64,000 bases of DNA from contig NW_027478718.1 of the NCBI RefSeq assembly GCF_051014685.1, positions 186,001 through 250,000 of the forward strand. The letters are read 5' to 3'. The position numbers and the translations under genes are program-made. Shown piece by piece: positions 44,838 to 59,722 of the stretch (position 1 is its first letter; each line of letters begins with the position of its first letter). This DNA is from Ptiloglossa arizonensis (taxonomy: Eukaryota > Arthropoda > Insecta > Hymenoptera > Colletidae). The notes below the pieces were generated by a model, which was not told the origin of the DNA, did not search any database, and worked only from the letters and a program-made list of their open reading frames with translations.

Positions 44838-46045
44838 ATGCGTTATACGTTATACGTTATACGTCATAGGTTATACGTTATACGTTATACGTCATACGTT
44901 ATACGTTATACGTCCTACGATATTCGTTATACGTTATACGTTATACGTTATACGTTATACGTTATACGTTATACGTTATACGTTATACGTCATAGGTTAT
45001 ACGTTATACGTTATACGTTACACGTTATACGTTACACGTTATACGTTACACGTTATACGTTATACGTTATACGTTATGCGTTATACGTTATACGTTATAC
45101 GTTATACGTTATACGTTGTACGTTATACGTTATACGTTATACGTTATACGTTATACGTTATACGTTATACGTTATACGTTATACGTTATACGTTATACGT
45201 TATACGTTATACGTTATACGTTATACGTTATACGTTATACGTTATACGTAATACGTTATACGTTATACGTCATACGTTATACGTTATTCGTAATACGTTA
45301 TACGTGATACGTTATACGTTGTACGTTATACGTTATACGTTATACGTTATAAGTTATACGTTATACGTCATAGGTTATACGTTATACGTTATACGTTATA
45401 CGTTATACGTTATACGTTATACGTTATACGTTATACGTTATGCGTTATACGTTATACGTTATGCGTTATACGTTATACGTTATACGTTATACGTTATACG
45501 TTGTACGTTATACGTTATACGTTATACGTTATACGTTATACGTTATACGTTATACGTTATACGTTATACGTTATACGTTATACGTTATACGTTATACGTC
45601 ATAGGTTATACGTTATACGTTATACGTTACACGTTATACGTTACACGTTATACGTTATACGTTATACGTTATACGTTATACGTTATGCGTTATACGTTAT
45701 ACGTTATGCGTTATACGTTATACGTTATACGTTATACGTTATACGTTGTACGTTATACGTTATACGTTATACGTTATACGTTATACGTTATACGTTGTAC
45801 GTTATACGTTATACGTTATACGTTATAAGTTATACGTTATACGTCATAGGTTATACGTTATACGTTATACGTTATACGTTATACGTTATACGTTATACGT
45901 TATACGTTATACGTTATACGTTATACGTCATAGGTTATACGTCATACGTTATACGTTATACGTTATACGTTATACGTTGTACGTTATACGTTATACGTTA
46001 TACGTTATACGTTATACGTTATACGTTATACGTTATACGTTATAC
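44838..46045 (+). repeat. Partial third copy of the 3.05-kb higher-order repeat
   Basis: Matches 48233-49440 at a constant offset of 3395 bp (485 heptamers), including TCATACG, CCTACGATATTCG without the usual TTAGTGATACG tail, TTACACG triplets, ATTCGTAATACG and TTATGCG pairs. The match ends where a pure run differs in length. Confidence 0.75.
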
Positions 46046-46559
46046 GTTATACGTTATACGTTATACGTTATACGTTATACGTTATACGTTATACGTTATA
46101 CGTGATACGTTATACGTTGTACGTTATACGTTATACGTTATACGTTATAAGTTATACGTTATACGTCATAGGTTGTACGTTATACGTTATACGTTATACG
46201 TTATACGTTATACGTTATACGTTATGCGTTATACGTTATACGTTATGCGTTATACGTTATACGTTATACGTTATACGTTATACGTTATACGTTATACGTT
46301 ATACGTTATACGTTATACGTTATACGTTATACGTTATACGTTATACGTTATACGTTATACGTTATACGTTATACGTTATACGTTATACGTTATACGTTAT
46401 ACGTTATACGTTATACGTTATACGTTATACGTTATACGTTATACGTTATACGTTATACGTTATACGTTATACGTTATACGTTATACGTTATACGTTATAC
46501 GTCATAGGTTATACGTTATACGTTATACGTTACACGTTATACGTTACACGTTATACGTT

Positions 46560-49500
46560 ATACGTTATACGTTATACGTTATACGTTATACGTTATACGT
46601 TATACGTTATACGTTATACGTTATACGTTATACGTTATACGTTATACGTTATACGTTATACGTTATACGTTATACGTTATACGTTATACGTTATACGTTA
46701 TACATTATACGTTATACGTTGAACGTTGTACGATATACGTTATACGTTATACGTTATACGTTATACGTTATACGTCATAGGTTATACGTTATACGTTATA
46801 CGTTATACGTTATACGTTATACGTTATACGTTATACGTTATACGTTATACGTTATACGTTATACGTTACACGTTATACGTTATACGTTATACGTTATGCG
46901 TTATACGTTATACGTTATACGTTATACGTCATAGGTTATACGTTATACGTTATACGTTATACGTTATACGTTATACGTTATACGTTATACGTTATACGTT
47001 ATACGTTATACGTTATACGTTATACGTTATACGTTATACGTTATACGTTATACGTTATACGTTATTAGTTATACGTTATACGTTATACATTATACATCAT
47101 AGGTTATGCGTTATACGTTATGCGTTATACGTTATACGTTATACGTTATACGTTATACGTTATACGTTATACGTTATACGTCATAGGTTATACGTTATAC
47201 GTTATACGTTATACGTTATACGTTATTCGTTATACGTTATACGTTATACGTTATACGTTATACGTTATACGTTATTGGTTATACGTTATACGTTATACGT
47301 TATACGTCATAGGTTATGCGTTATACGTTATGCGTTATACGTTATACGTTATACGTTATACGTTATACGTTATACGTTATACGTCATAGGTTATACGTTA
47401 TACGTTATACGTTATACGTTATACGTTATACGTTATACGTTATACGTTATACGTTATACGTTATACGTTATACGTCCTACGATATTCGTTATACGTTATT
47501 AGTGATACGTTATACGTTATACGTTATACGTTATACGTTATACGTTATACGTTATACGTTATACGTTATACGTTATACGTTATACGTTATACGTTATACG
47601 TTATACTTTATACGTTATACGTTATACGTTATACGTTATACGTTATACGTTATACGTTATACGTTACACGTTATACGTCATAGGTTATACGTTATTCGTT
47701 ATACGTTATACGTTATACGTTATACGTTATACGTTATACGTTATACGTTATACGTTATACGTTATACGTTATACGTTATACGTCATACGTTATACGTTAT
47801 ACGTCCTACGATATTCGTTATACGTTATACGTTATTAGTGATACGTTATACGTTATACGTTATACGTTATACGTTATACGTTATACGTTATACGTTATAC
47901 GTTATACGTTATACGTTATACGTTATACGTTATACGTTATACGTTATACGTTATACGTTATACGTTATACGTTATACGTTATACGTTATACGTTATACGT
48001 TATACGTTATACGTTATACGTTATACGTTATACGTTATACGTTGTACGTTATACGTTATACGTTATACGTTATACTTTATACGTTATACGTTATACGTTA
48101 TACGTTATACGTTATACGTTATACGTTACACGTTATACGTCATAGGTCATACGTTATACGTTATACGTTATACGTCATACGTTATACGTTATACGTTATA
48201 CGTCATAGGTTATACGTTATACGTTATACGTTATGCGTTATACGTTATACGTTATACGTCATAGGTTATACGTTATACGTTATACGTCATACGTTATACG
48301 TTATACGTCCTACGATATTCGTTATACGTTATACGTTATACGTTATACGTTATACGTTATACGTTATACGTTATACGTTATACGTCATAGGTTATACGTT
48401 ATACGTTATACGTTACACGTTATACGTTACACGTTATACGTTACACGTTATACGTTATACGTTATACGTTATGCGTTATACGTTATACGTTATACGTTAT
48501 ACGTTATACGTTGTACGTTATACGTTATACGTTATACGTTATACGTTATACGTTATACGTTATACGTTATACGTTATACGTTATACGTTATACGTTATAC
48601 GTTATACGTTATACGTTATACGTTATACGTTATACGTTATACGTAATACGTTATACGTTATACGTCATACGTTATACGTTATTCGTAATACGTTATACGT
48701 GATACGTTATACGTTGTACGTTATACGTTATACGTTATACGTTATAAGTTATACGTTATACGTCATAGGTTATACGTTATACGTTATACGTTATACGTTA
48801 TACGTTATACGTTATACGTTATACGTTATACGTTATGCGTTATACGTTATACGTTATGCGTTATACGTTATACGTTATACGTTATACGTTATACGTTGTA
48901 CGTTATACGTTATACGTTATACGTTATACGTTATACGTTATACGTTATACGTTATACGTTATACGTTATACGTTATACGTTATACGTTATACGTCATAGG
49001 TTATACGTTATACGTTATACGTTACACGTTATACGTTACACGTTATACGTTATACGTTATACGTTATACGTTATACGTTATGCGTTATACGTTATACGTT
49101 ATGCGTTATACGTTATACGTTATACGTTATACGTTATACGTTGTACGTTATACGTTATACGTTATACGTTATACGTTATACGTTATACGTTGTACGTTAT
49201 ACGTTATACGTTATACGTTATAAGTTATACGTTATACGTCATAGGTTATACGTTATACGTTATACGTTATACGTTATACGTTATACGTTATACGTTATAC
49301 GTTATACGTTATACGTTATACGTCATAGGTTATACGTCATACGTTATACGTTATACGTTATACGTTATACGTTGTACGTTATACGTTATACGTTATACGT
49401 TATACGTTATACGTTATACGTTATACGTTATACGTTATACGTTATACGTTATACGTCATAGGTTATACGTTATACGTTATACGTTATACGTTATACGTTA

Positions 49501-52500
49501 TACGTTATTCGTTATACGTTATACGTTATACATTACATGTTATACGTTATACGTTATACGTTATACGTTATACGTTACACGTTATACGTCATAGGTTATA
49601 CGTTATACGTTATACGTTATACGTTATACGTTATACGTTATACGTTATACGTTATACGTTATACGTTATACGTTATACGTTATACGTTATACGTTATACG
49701 TTATACGTTATACGTTATACGTTATACGTTATACGTTATACGTTATACATTATACGTTATACGTTGAACGTTGTACGATATACGTTATACGTTATACGTT
49801 ATACGTTATACGTTATACGTCATAGGTTATACGTTATACGTTATACGTTATACGTTATACGTTATACGTTATACGTTATACGTTATACGTTATACGTTAT
49901 ACGTTATACGTTACACGTTATACGTTATACGTTATACGTTATGCGTTATACGTTATACGTTATACGTTATACGTCATAGGTTATACGTTATACGTTATAC
50001 GTTATACGTTATACGTTATACGTTATACGTTATACGTTATACGTTATACGTTATACGTTATACGTTATACGTTATACGTTATACGTTATACGTTATACGT
50101 TATACGTTATTAGTTATACGTTATACGTTATACATTATACATCATAGGTTATGCGTTATACGTTATGCGTTATACGTTATACGTTATACGTTATACGTTA
50201 TACGTTATACGTTATACGTTATACGTCATAGGTTATACGTTATACGTTATACGTTATACGTTATACGTTATTCGTTATACGTTATACGTTATACGTTATA
50301 CGTTATACGTTATACGTTATTGGTTATACGTTATACGTTATACGTTATACGTCATAGGTTATGCGTTATACGTTATGCGTTATACGTTATACGTTATACG
50401 TTATACGTTATACGTTATACGTTATACGTCATAGGTTATACGTTATACGTTATACGTTATACGTTATACGTTATACGTTATACGTTATACGTTATACGTT
50501 ATACGTTATACGTTATACGTCCTACGATATTCGTTATACGTTATTAGTGATACGTTATACGTTATACGTTATACGTTATACGTTATACGTTATACGTTAT
50601 ACGTTATACGTTATACGTTATACGTTATACGTTATACGTTATACGTTATACTTTATACGTTATACGTTATACGTTATACGTTATACGTTATACGTTATAC
50701 GTTATACGTTACACGTTATACGTCATAGGTTATACGTTATTCGTTATACGTTATACGTTATACGTTATACGTTATACGTTATACGTTATACGTTATACGT
50801 TATACGTTATACGTTATACGTTATACGTCATACGTTATACGTTATACGTCCTACGATATTCGTTATACGTTATACGTTATTAGTGATACGTTATACGTTA
50901 TACGTTATACGTTATACGTTATACGTTATACGTTATACGTTATACGTTATACGTTATACGTTATACGTTATACGTTATACGTTATACGTTATACGTTATA
51001 CGTTATACGTTATACGTTATACGTTATACGTTATACGTTATACGTTATACGTTATACGTTATACGTTATACGTTATACGTTATACGTTGTACGTTATACG
51101 TTATACGTTATACGTTATACTTTATACGTTATACGTTATACGTTATACGTTATACGTTATACGTTATACGTTACACGTTATACGTCATAGGTCATACGTT
51201 ATACGTTATACGTTATACGTCATACGTTATACGTTATACGTTATACGTCATAGGTTATACGTTATACGTTATACGTTATGCGTTATACGTTATACGTTAT
51301 ACGTCATAGGTTATACGTTATACGTTATACGTCATACGTTATACGTTATACGTCCTACGATATTCGTTATACGTTATACGTTATACGTTATACGTTATAC
51401 GTTATACGTTATACGTTATACGTTATACGTTATACGTTATACGTTATACGTCATAGGTTATACGTTATACGTTATACGTTACACGTTATACGTTACACGT
51501 TATACGTTACACGTTATACGTTATACGTTATACGTTATGCGTTATACGTTATACGTTATACGTTATACGTTATACGTTGTACGTTATACGTTATACGTTA
51601 TACGTTATACGTTATACGTTATACGTTATACGTTATACGTTATACGTTATACGTTATACGTTATACGTTATACGTTATACGTTATACGTTATACGTTATA
51701 CGTTATACGTAATACGTTATACGTTATACGTCATACGTTATACGTTATTCGTAATACGTTATACGTGATACGTTATACGTTGTACGTTATACGTTATACG
51801 TTATACGTTATAAGTTATACGTTATACGTCATAGGTTATACGTTATACGTTATACGTTATACGTTATACGTTATACGTTATACGTTATACGTTATACGTT
51901 ATGCGTTATACGTTATACGTTATGCGTTATACGTTATACGTTATACGTTATACGTTATACGTTGTACGTTATACGTTATACGTTATACGTTATACGTTAT
52001 ACGTTATACGTTATACGTTATACGTTATACGTTATACGTTATACGTTATACGTTATACGTCATAGGTTATACGTTATACGTTATACGTTACACGTTATAC
52101 GTTACACGTTATACGTTATACGTTATACGTTATACGTTATACGTTATGCGTTATACGTTATACGTTATGCGTTATACGTTATACGTTATACGTTATACGT
52201 TATACGTTGTACGTTATACGTTATACGTTATACGTTATACGTTATACGTTATACGTTGTACGTTATACGTTATACGTTATACGTTATAAGTTATACGTTA
52301 TACGTCATAGGTTATACGTTATACGTTATACGTTATACGTTATACGTTATACGTTATACGTTATACGTTATACGTTATACGTTATACGTCATAGGTTATA
52401 CGTCATACGTTATACGTTATACGTTATACGTTATACGTTGTACGTTATACGTTATACGTTATACGTTATACGTTATACGTTATACGTTATACGTTATACG

Positions 52501-52750
52501 TTATACGTTATACGTTATACGTCATAGGTTATACGTTATACGTTATACGTTATACGTTATACGTTATACGTTATTCGTTATACGTTATACGTTATACATT
52601 ACATGTTATACGTTATACGTTATACGTTATACGTTATACGTTACACGTTATACGTCATAGGTTATACGTTATACGTTATACGTTATACGTTATACGTTAT
52701 ACGTTATACGTTATACGTTATACGTTATACGTTATACGTTATACGTCATA
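46560..52750 (+). repeat. 3045-bp tandem higher-order repeat, two near-perfect copies
   Basis: The sequence from about 46560 recurs from about 49605 at an offset of 3045 bp (435 heptamers). One 21-bp (three-heptamer) gain in the second copy, near 51370-51440, makes the offset 3066 bp afterwards. All other variant words keep their order and spacing, for example TTGAACGTTGTACG (46719 and 49764), TTATTGG (47274 and 50319) and ATTCGTAATACG (48682 and 51748). The match continues to about 49690/52750 and then diverges. This is the cleanest long higher-order repeat in the window. Exact edges are approximate. Confidence 0.82.
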
Positions 52751-54047
52751 CGTTATACGTTATACGTCCTACGATATTCGTTATACGTTATACGTTATTA
52801 GTGATACGTTATACGTTATACGTTATACGTTATACGTCATAGGTTATACGTTATACGTTATACGTTATACGTTATACGTTATACGTTATACGTTATACGT
52901 TATACGTTATACGTTATGCGTTATACGTTATACGTTACACGTTATACGTCATAGGTTATACGTTATACGTTATACGTTATACGTTATACGTTATACGTTA
53001 TACGTTATACGTTATACGTTATACGTTATACGTTATACGTCATACGTTATACGTTATACGTCCTACGATATTCGTTATACGTTATACGTTATTAGTGATA
53101 CGTTATACGTTATACGTTATACGTTATACGTTATACGTTATACGTTATACGTTATACGTTATACGTTATACGTTATACGTTATACGTTATACGTTATACG
53201 TTATACGTTATACGTTATACGTTGTACGTTATACGTTATACGTTATACGTTATTCGTTATACGTTATACGTTATACGTTATGCGTTATACGTTATACGTT
53301 ATACGTTATACGTTATACGTTATACGTTATACGTTATACGTTATACGTTATACGTTATACGTTATACGTTATACGTTATACGTTATACGTTATACGTTAT
53401 ACGTTATACGTTATACGTTATACGTTATACGTTATACGTTATACGTTATACGTTATACGTTATACGTTATACGTTATACGTTATACGTTATACGTTATAC
53501 GTTATACGTTATACGTTATACGTTATACGTTATACGTTATACGCTATACGTCATACGTTATACGTTATTCGTAATACGTTATACGTGATACATTATACGT
53601 TGTACGTTATACGTTATACGTTATACGTTATAAGTTATACGTTATACGTCATAGGTTATACGTTATACGTTATACGTTATACGTTATTAGTTATACGTTA
53701 TACGTTATACGTTATACGTCATAGGTTATGCGTTATACGTTATGCGTTATACGTTATACGTTATACGTTATACGTTATACGTTATACGTTATACGTTATA
53801 CGTCATAGGTTATACGTTATACGTTATACGTTATACGTTATACGTTATACGTTATACGTTATACGTTATACGTTATACGTTATACGTTACACGTTATTCG
53901 TTACACGTTATACGTTATACGTTATACGTTATACGTTATACGTTATACGTTATACGTTATACGTTATACGTTATACGTTATACGTTATACGTTATACGTT
54001 ATACGTTATACGTTATACGTTATACATTATACGTTATACGTTGAACG

Positions 54048-56407
54048 TTGTACGATATACGTTATACGTTATACGTTATACGTTATACGTTATACGTCAT
54101 AGGTTATACGTTATACGTTATACGTTATACGTTATACGTTATACGTTATACGTTATACGTTATACGTTATACGTTATACGTTATACGTTATACGTTACAC
54201 GTTATACGTTATACGTTATACGTTATGCGTTATACGTTATACGTTATACGTTATACGTCATAGGTTATACGTTATACGTTATACGTTATACGTTATACGT
54301 TATACGTTATACGTTATACGTTATACGTTATACGTTATACGTTATACGTTATACGTTATACGTTATACGTTATACGTTATACGTTATACGTTATACGTTA
54401 TACGTTATACGTTATACGTTATACGTTATACGTTATACGTTATTAGTTATACGTTATACGTTATACATTATACATCATAGGTTATGCGTTATACGTTATG
54501 CGTTATACGTTATACGTTATACGTTATACGTTATACGTTATACGTTATACGTTATACGTTATACGTCATAGGTTATACGTTATACGTTATACGTTATACG
54601 TTATACGTTATACGTTATTCGTTATACGTTATACGTTATACGTTATACGTTATACGTTATACGTTATTGGTTATACGTTATACGTTATACGTTATACGTC
54701 ATAGGTTATGCGTTATACGTTATGCGTTATACGTTATACGTTATACGTTATACGTTATACGTTATACGTTATACGTCATAGGTTATACGTTATACGTTAT
54801 ACGTTATACGTTATACGTTATACGTTATACGTTATACGTTATACGTTATACGTTATACGTTATACGTTATACGTTACACGTTATACGTTACACGTTACAC
54901 GTTATACGTTATACGTTATACGTTATACGTTATACGTTATACGTTATACGTTATACGTTATACGTTATACGTTATACGTCATAGGTTATACGTTATACGT
55001 TATACGTTATACGTTATACGTTATACGTTATACGTTATACGTTATACGTTATACGTTATACGTTATACGTTATACGTTATACGTTATACGTTATACGTTA
55101 TACGTTATGCGTTATACGTTATGCGTTATACGTTATACGTTATACGTCATAGGTTATACGTTATACGTTATACGTTATACGTTATACGTTATACGTTATA
55201 CGTTATACGTTATACGTTATACGTTATACGTTATACGTTATACGTTATACGTTATACGTTATACGTTATACGTTATACGTTATTAGTTATACGTTATACG
55301 TTATACGTTATACGTTATACGTTATACGTTATACGTTATACGTTATACGTTAGACGTTATACGTTATTAGTTATACGTTATACGTTATACGTTATTAGTT
55401 ATACGTTATACGTTATACGTTATACATCATAGGTTATGCGTTATACGTTATGCGTTATACGTTATACGTTATACGTTATACGTTATACGTTATACGTTAT
55501 ACGTCATAGGTTATACGTTATACGTTATACGTTATACGTTATACGTTATACGTTATACGTTATACGTTATACGTTATACGTTATACGTTATACGTTATAC
55601 GTTTTACGTTATACGTTATACGTTATACGTTATACGTTATACGTTATACGTTATACGTTATACGTTATACGTTATACGTTATACGTTATACGTTATACGT
55701 TATACGTTATACGTTATACGTTATACGTTATACGTTATTAGTTATACGTTATACGTTATACGTTATACGTTATACGTTATTAGTTATACGTTATACGTTA
55801 TACGTTATACGTTATACGTTATACGTTATACGTTATACGTTATACGTTATACGTTATACGTTATACGTTATACGTTATACGTTATACGTTATACGTTATA
55901 CGTTATTAGTTATAGAGTTATACGTTATACGTTATACATCATAGGTTATGCGTTATACGTTATGCGTTATACGTTATACGTTATACGTTATACGTTATAC
56001 GTTATACGTTATACGTCATAGGTTATACGTTATACGTTATACGTTATACGTTATACGTTATACGTTATACGTTATACGTTATACGTTATACGTTATACGT
56101 TATACGTTATACGTTATACGTTATACGTTATACGTTATACGTTATACGTTATACGTTATACGTTATACGTTATACGTTATACGTTATACGTTATACGTTA
56201 CACGTTATACGTTACACGTTATACGTCATACGTTATACGTTATACGTTATACGTTATACGTTATACGTTATACGTTATACGTTATACGTTATACGTTATA
56301 CGTTATACGTTAAACGTTATACGTTATACGTTATACGTTATACGTTATACGTTATACGTTATACGTTATACGTTATACGTCATACGTTATACGTTATACG
56401 TTATACG
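54048..56407 (+). repeat. Block repeated at 61662-64000, copy 1
   Basis: Ordered words here recur at 61662 to the window end, at offsets of 7614, 7579 and 7593 bp along the block. A rare off-phase word, TTATAGAG, is shared (55911 and 63504), as are TTAGACG (55351 and 62944), TTATTGG and several TTATTAG units. The mariner lies between the two copies and in neither of them. Confidence 0.8.
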
Positions 56408-59400
56408 TCATAGGTTATACGTTATACGTTATACGTTATGCGTTATACGTTATACGTTATACGTCATAGGTTATACGTTATACGTTATACGTCATACGTT
56501 ATACGTTATACGTCCTACGATATTCGTTATACGTTATACGTTATTAGTGATACGTTATACGTTATACGTTATACGTTATACGTTATACGTTATACGTTAT
56601 ACGTTATACGTTATACGTTATACGTTATACGTTATACGTTATACGTTATACGTTATACGTTATACGTTATACGTTTTACGTTATACGTTATACGTTATAC
56701 GTTATACGTTATACGTTATAGGTTATACGTTATACGTTGTACGTTATACGTTATACGTTATACGTTATTCGTTATACGTTATACGTTATACATTACATGT
56801 TATACGTTATACGTTATACGTTATACGTTATACGTTATACGTTATACGTTATTAGTTATACGTTATACGTTATACGTTATACGTCATAGGTTATACGTTA
56901 TACGTTATGCGTTATACGTTATACGTTATACGTTATACGTTATACGTTATACGTTATACGTCATAGGTTATACGTTATACGTTATACGTTATACGTTATA
57001 CGTTATACGTTATTCGTTATACGTTATACGTTATACATTACATGTTATACGTTATACGTTATACGTTATACGTTATACGTTACACGTTATACGTCATAGG
57101 TTATACGTTATACGTTATACGTTATACGTTATACGTTATACGTTATACGTTATACGTTATACGTTATACGTTATACGTTATACGTCATACGTTATACGTT
57201 ATACGTCCTACGATATTCGTTATACGTTATACGTTATTAGTGATACGTTATACGTTATACGTTATACGTTATACGTCATAGGTTATACGTTATACGTTAT
57301 ACGTTATACGTTATACGTTATACGTTATACGTTATACGTTATACGTTATACGTTATGCGTTATACGTTATACGTTACACGTTATACGTCATAGGTTATAC
57401 GTTATACGTTATACGTTATACGTTATACGTTATACGTTATACGTTATACGTTATACGTTATACGTTATACGTTATACGTCATACGTTATACGTTATACGT
57501 CCTACGATATTCGTTATACGTTATACGTTATTAGTGATACGTTATACGTTATACGTTATACGTTATACGTTATACGTTATACGTTATACGTTATACGTTA
57601 TACGTTATACGTTATACGTTATACGTTATACGTTATACGTTATACGTTATACGTTATACGTTGTACGTTATACGTTATACGTTATACGTTATTCGTTATA
57701 CGTTATACGTTATACGTTATGCGTTATACGTTATACGTTATACGTTATACGTTATACGTTATACGTTATACGTTATACGTTATACGTTATACGTTATACG
57801 TTATACGTTATACGTTATACGTTATACGTTATACGTTATACGTTATACGTTATACGTTATACGTTATACGTTATACGTTATACGTTATACGTTATACGTT
57901 ATACGTTATACGTTATACGTTATACGTTATACGTTATACGTTATACGTTATACGTTATACGCTATACGTCATACGTTATACGTTATTCGTAATACGTTAT
58001 ACGTGATACATTATACGTTGTACGTTATACGTTATACGTTATACGTTATAAGTTATACGTTATACGTCATAGGTTATACGTTATACGTTATACGTTATAC
58101 GTTATTAGTTATACGTTATACGTTATACGTTATACGTCATAGGTTATGCGTTATACGTTATGCGTTATACGTTATACGTTATACGTTATACGTTATACGT
58201 TATACGTTATACGTTATACGTCATAGGTTATACGTTATACGTTATACGTTATACGTTATACGTTATACGTTATACGTTATACGTTATACGTTATACGTTA
58301 TACGTTACACGTTATTCGTTACACGTTATACGTTATACGTTATACGTTATACGTTATACGTTATACGTTATACGTTATACGTTATACGTTATACGTTATA
58401 CGTTATACGTTATACGTTGTACGTTATACGTTATACGTCCTACGATATTCGTTATACGTTATACGTTATTAGTGATACGTTATACGTTATACGTTATACG
58501 TTATACGTTATACGTGATACGTTATCCGTTGTACGTTATACGTTATACGTTATACGTTATAAGTTATACGTTATACGTCATAGGTTATACGTTATACGTT
58601 ATACGTTATACGTTATACGTTATACGTTATACGTTATGCGTTATACGTTATACGTTATACGTTATACGTTATACGTTATACGTTATACGTAATACGTTAT
58701 ACGTTATACGTCATACGTTATACGTTATTCGTAATACGTTATACGTGATACGTTATACGTTGTACGTTATACGTTATACGTTATACGTTATAAGTTATAC
58801 GTTATACGTCATAGGTTATACGTTATACGTTATACGTTATACGTTATACGTTATACGTTATACGTTATACGTTATACGTTATGCGTTATACGTTATACGT
58901 TATGCGTTATACGTTATACGTTATACGTTATACGTTATACGTTGTACGTTATACGTTATACGTTATACGTTATACGTTATACGTTATACGTTATACGTTA
59001 TACGTTATACGTTATACGTTATACGTTATACGTTATACGTTATACGTTATACGTTATACGTTATACGTGATACGTTATACGTTGTACGTTATACGTTATA
59101 CGTTATACGTTATAAGTTATACGTTATACGTCATAGGTTATACGTTATACGTTATACGTTATACGTTATACGTTATACGTTATACGTTATACGTTATACG
59201 TTATACGTTATACGTCATAGGTTATACGTCATACGTTATACGTTATACGTTATACGTTATACGTTGTACGTTATACGTTATACGTTATACGTTATACGTT
59301 ATACGTTATACGTTATACGTTATACGTTATACGTTATACGTTATACGTTATACGTTATACGTTATACGTTATACGTTATACGATATACGTTATACGTGAT

Positions 59401-59553
59401 ACGTTATACGTTGTACGTTATACGTTATACGTTATACGTTATAAGTTATACGTTATACGTCATAGGTTATACGTTATACGTTATACGTTATACGTTATAC
59501 GTTATACGTTATACGTTATGCGTTATACGTTATACGTTATGCGTTATACGTTA

Positions 59554-59555
59554 TA
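59554..59555 (+). repeat. TA target duplication, left of mariner
   Basis: TA before the element, matched by TA at 60853-60854. Removing the element and one TA restores TTATACG in perfect phase across the junction, which is how mariner elements insert. Confidence 0.92.
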
Positions 59556-59584
59556 TTAGGTGGACCGGAAAGTAATGTCGTTTC
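59556..59584 (+). repeat. Mariner 5' terminal inverted repeat (29 bp)
   Basis: Begins TTAGGTGGACCGG. It pairs with 60824-60852 with a single mismatch at position 6. The next base outside the repeat (T on the left, C on the right) no longer matches. This is where the transposase would bind. Confidence 0.93.
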
Positions 59585-59722
59585 TGCGCATGTCACTATT
59601 TGATTGTCATTTGTCAGCTCATTGTGTACATTAAAGTCGTAGCAAAGACATTCTGAGGTTATAGTGACTTGTTTAGTTGTAAATAATTAAATTTAAAATT
59701 TTTCTTTACAATTTTGGGTGAA

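Larger units (their letters stand above)
26643..59555 (+). repeat. TTATACG satellite, large segment with nested higher-order repeats
   Basis: About 32.9 kb of uninterrupted satellite with no gene. It is built from recombined blocks marked by a limited set of words: CCTACGATATTCG...TTAGTGATACG, CATTACATG, ATTCGTAATACG...CGTGATACG...TTGTACG, TTATAAG...TCATAGG, TTATGCG pairs, TTGAACGTTGTACGATATACG, CTTTAT and TTACACG. Offsets between copies are nearly always whole heptamers. Blocks with clear copies are listed separately. Long forward reading frames (for example 40085-42592 and 38442-40421) are repeat translations. Confidence 0.97.

Noticed and set aside
59556..59560. TTAGG telomere motif at the mariner end
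   Set aside because: It occurs once as the first bases of the inverted repeat and is not repeated. It has no telomeric meaning.
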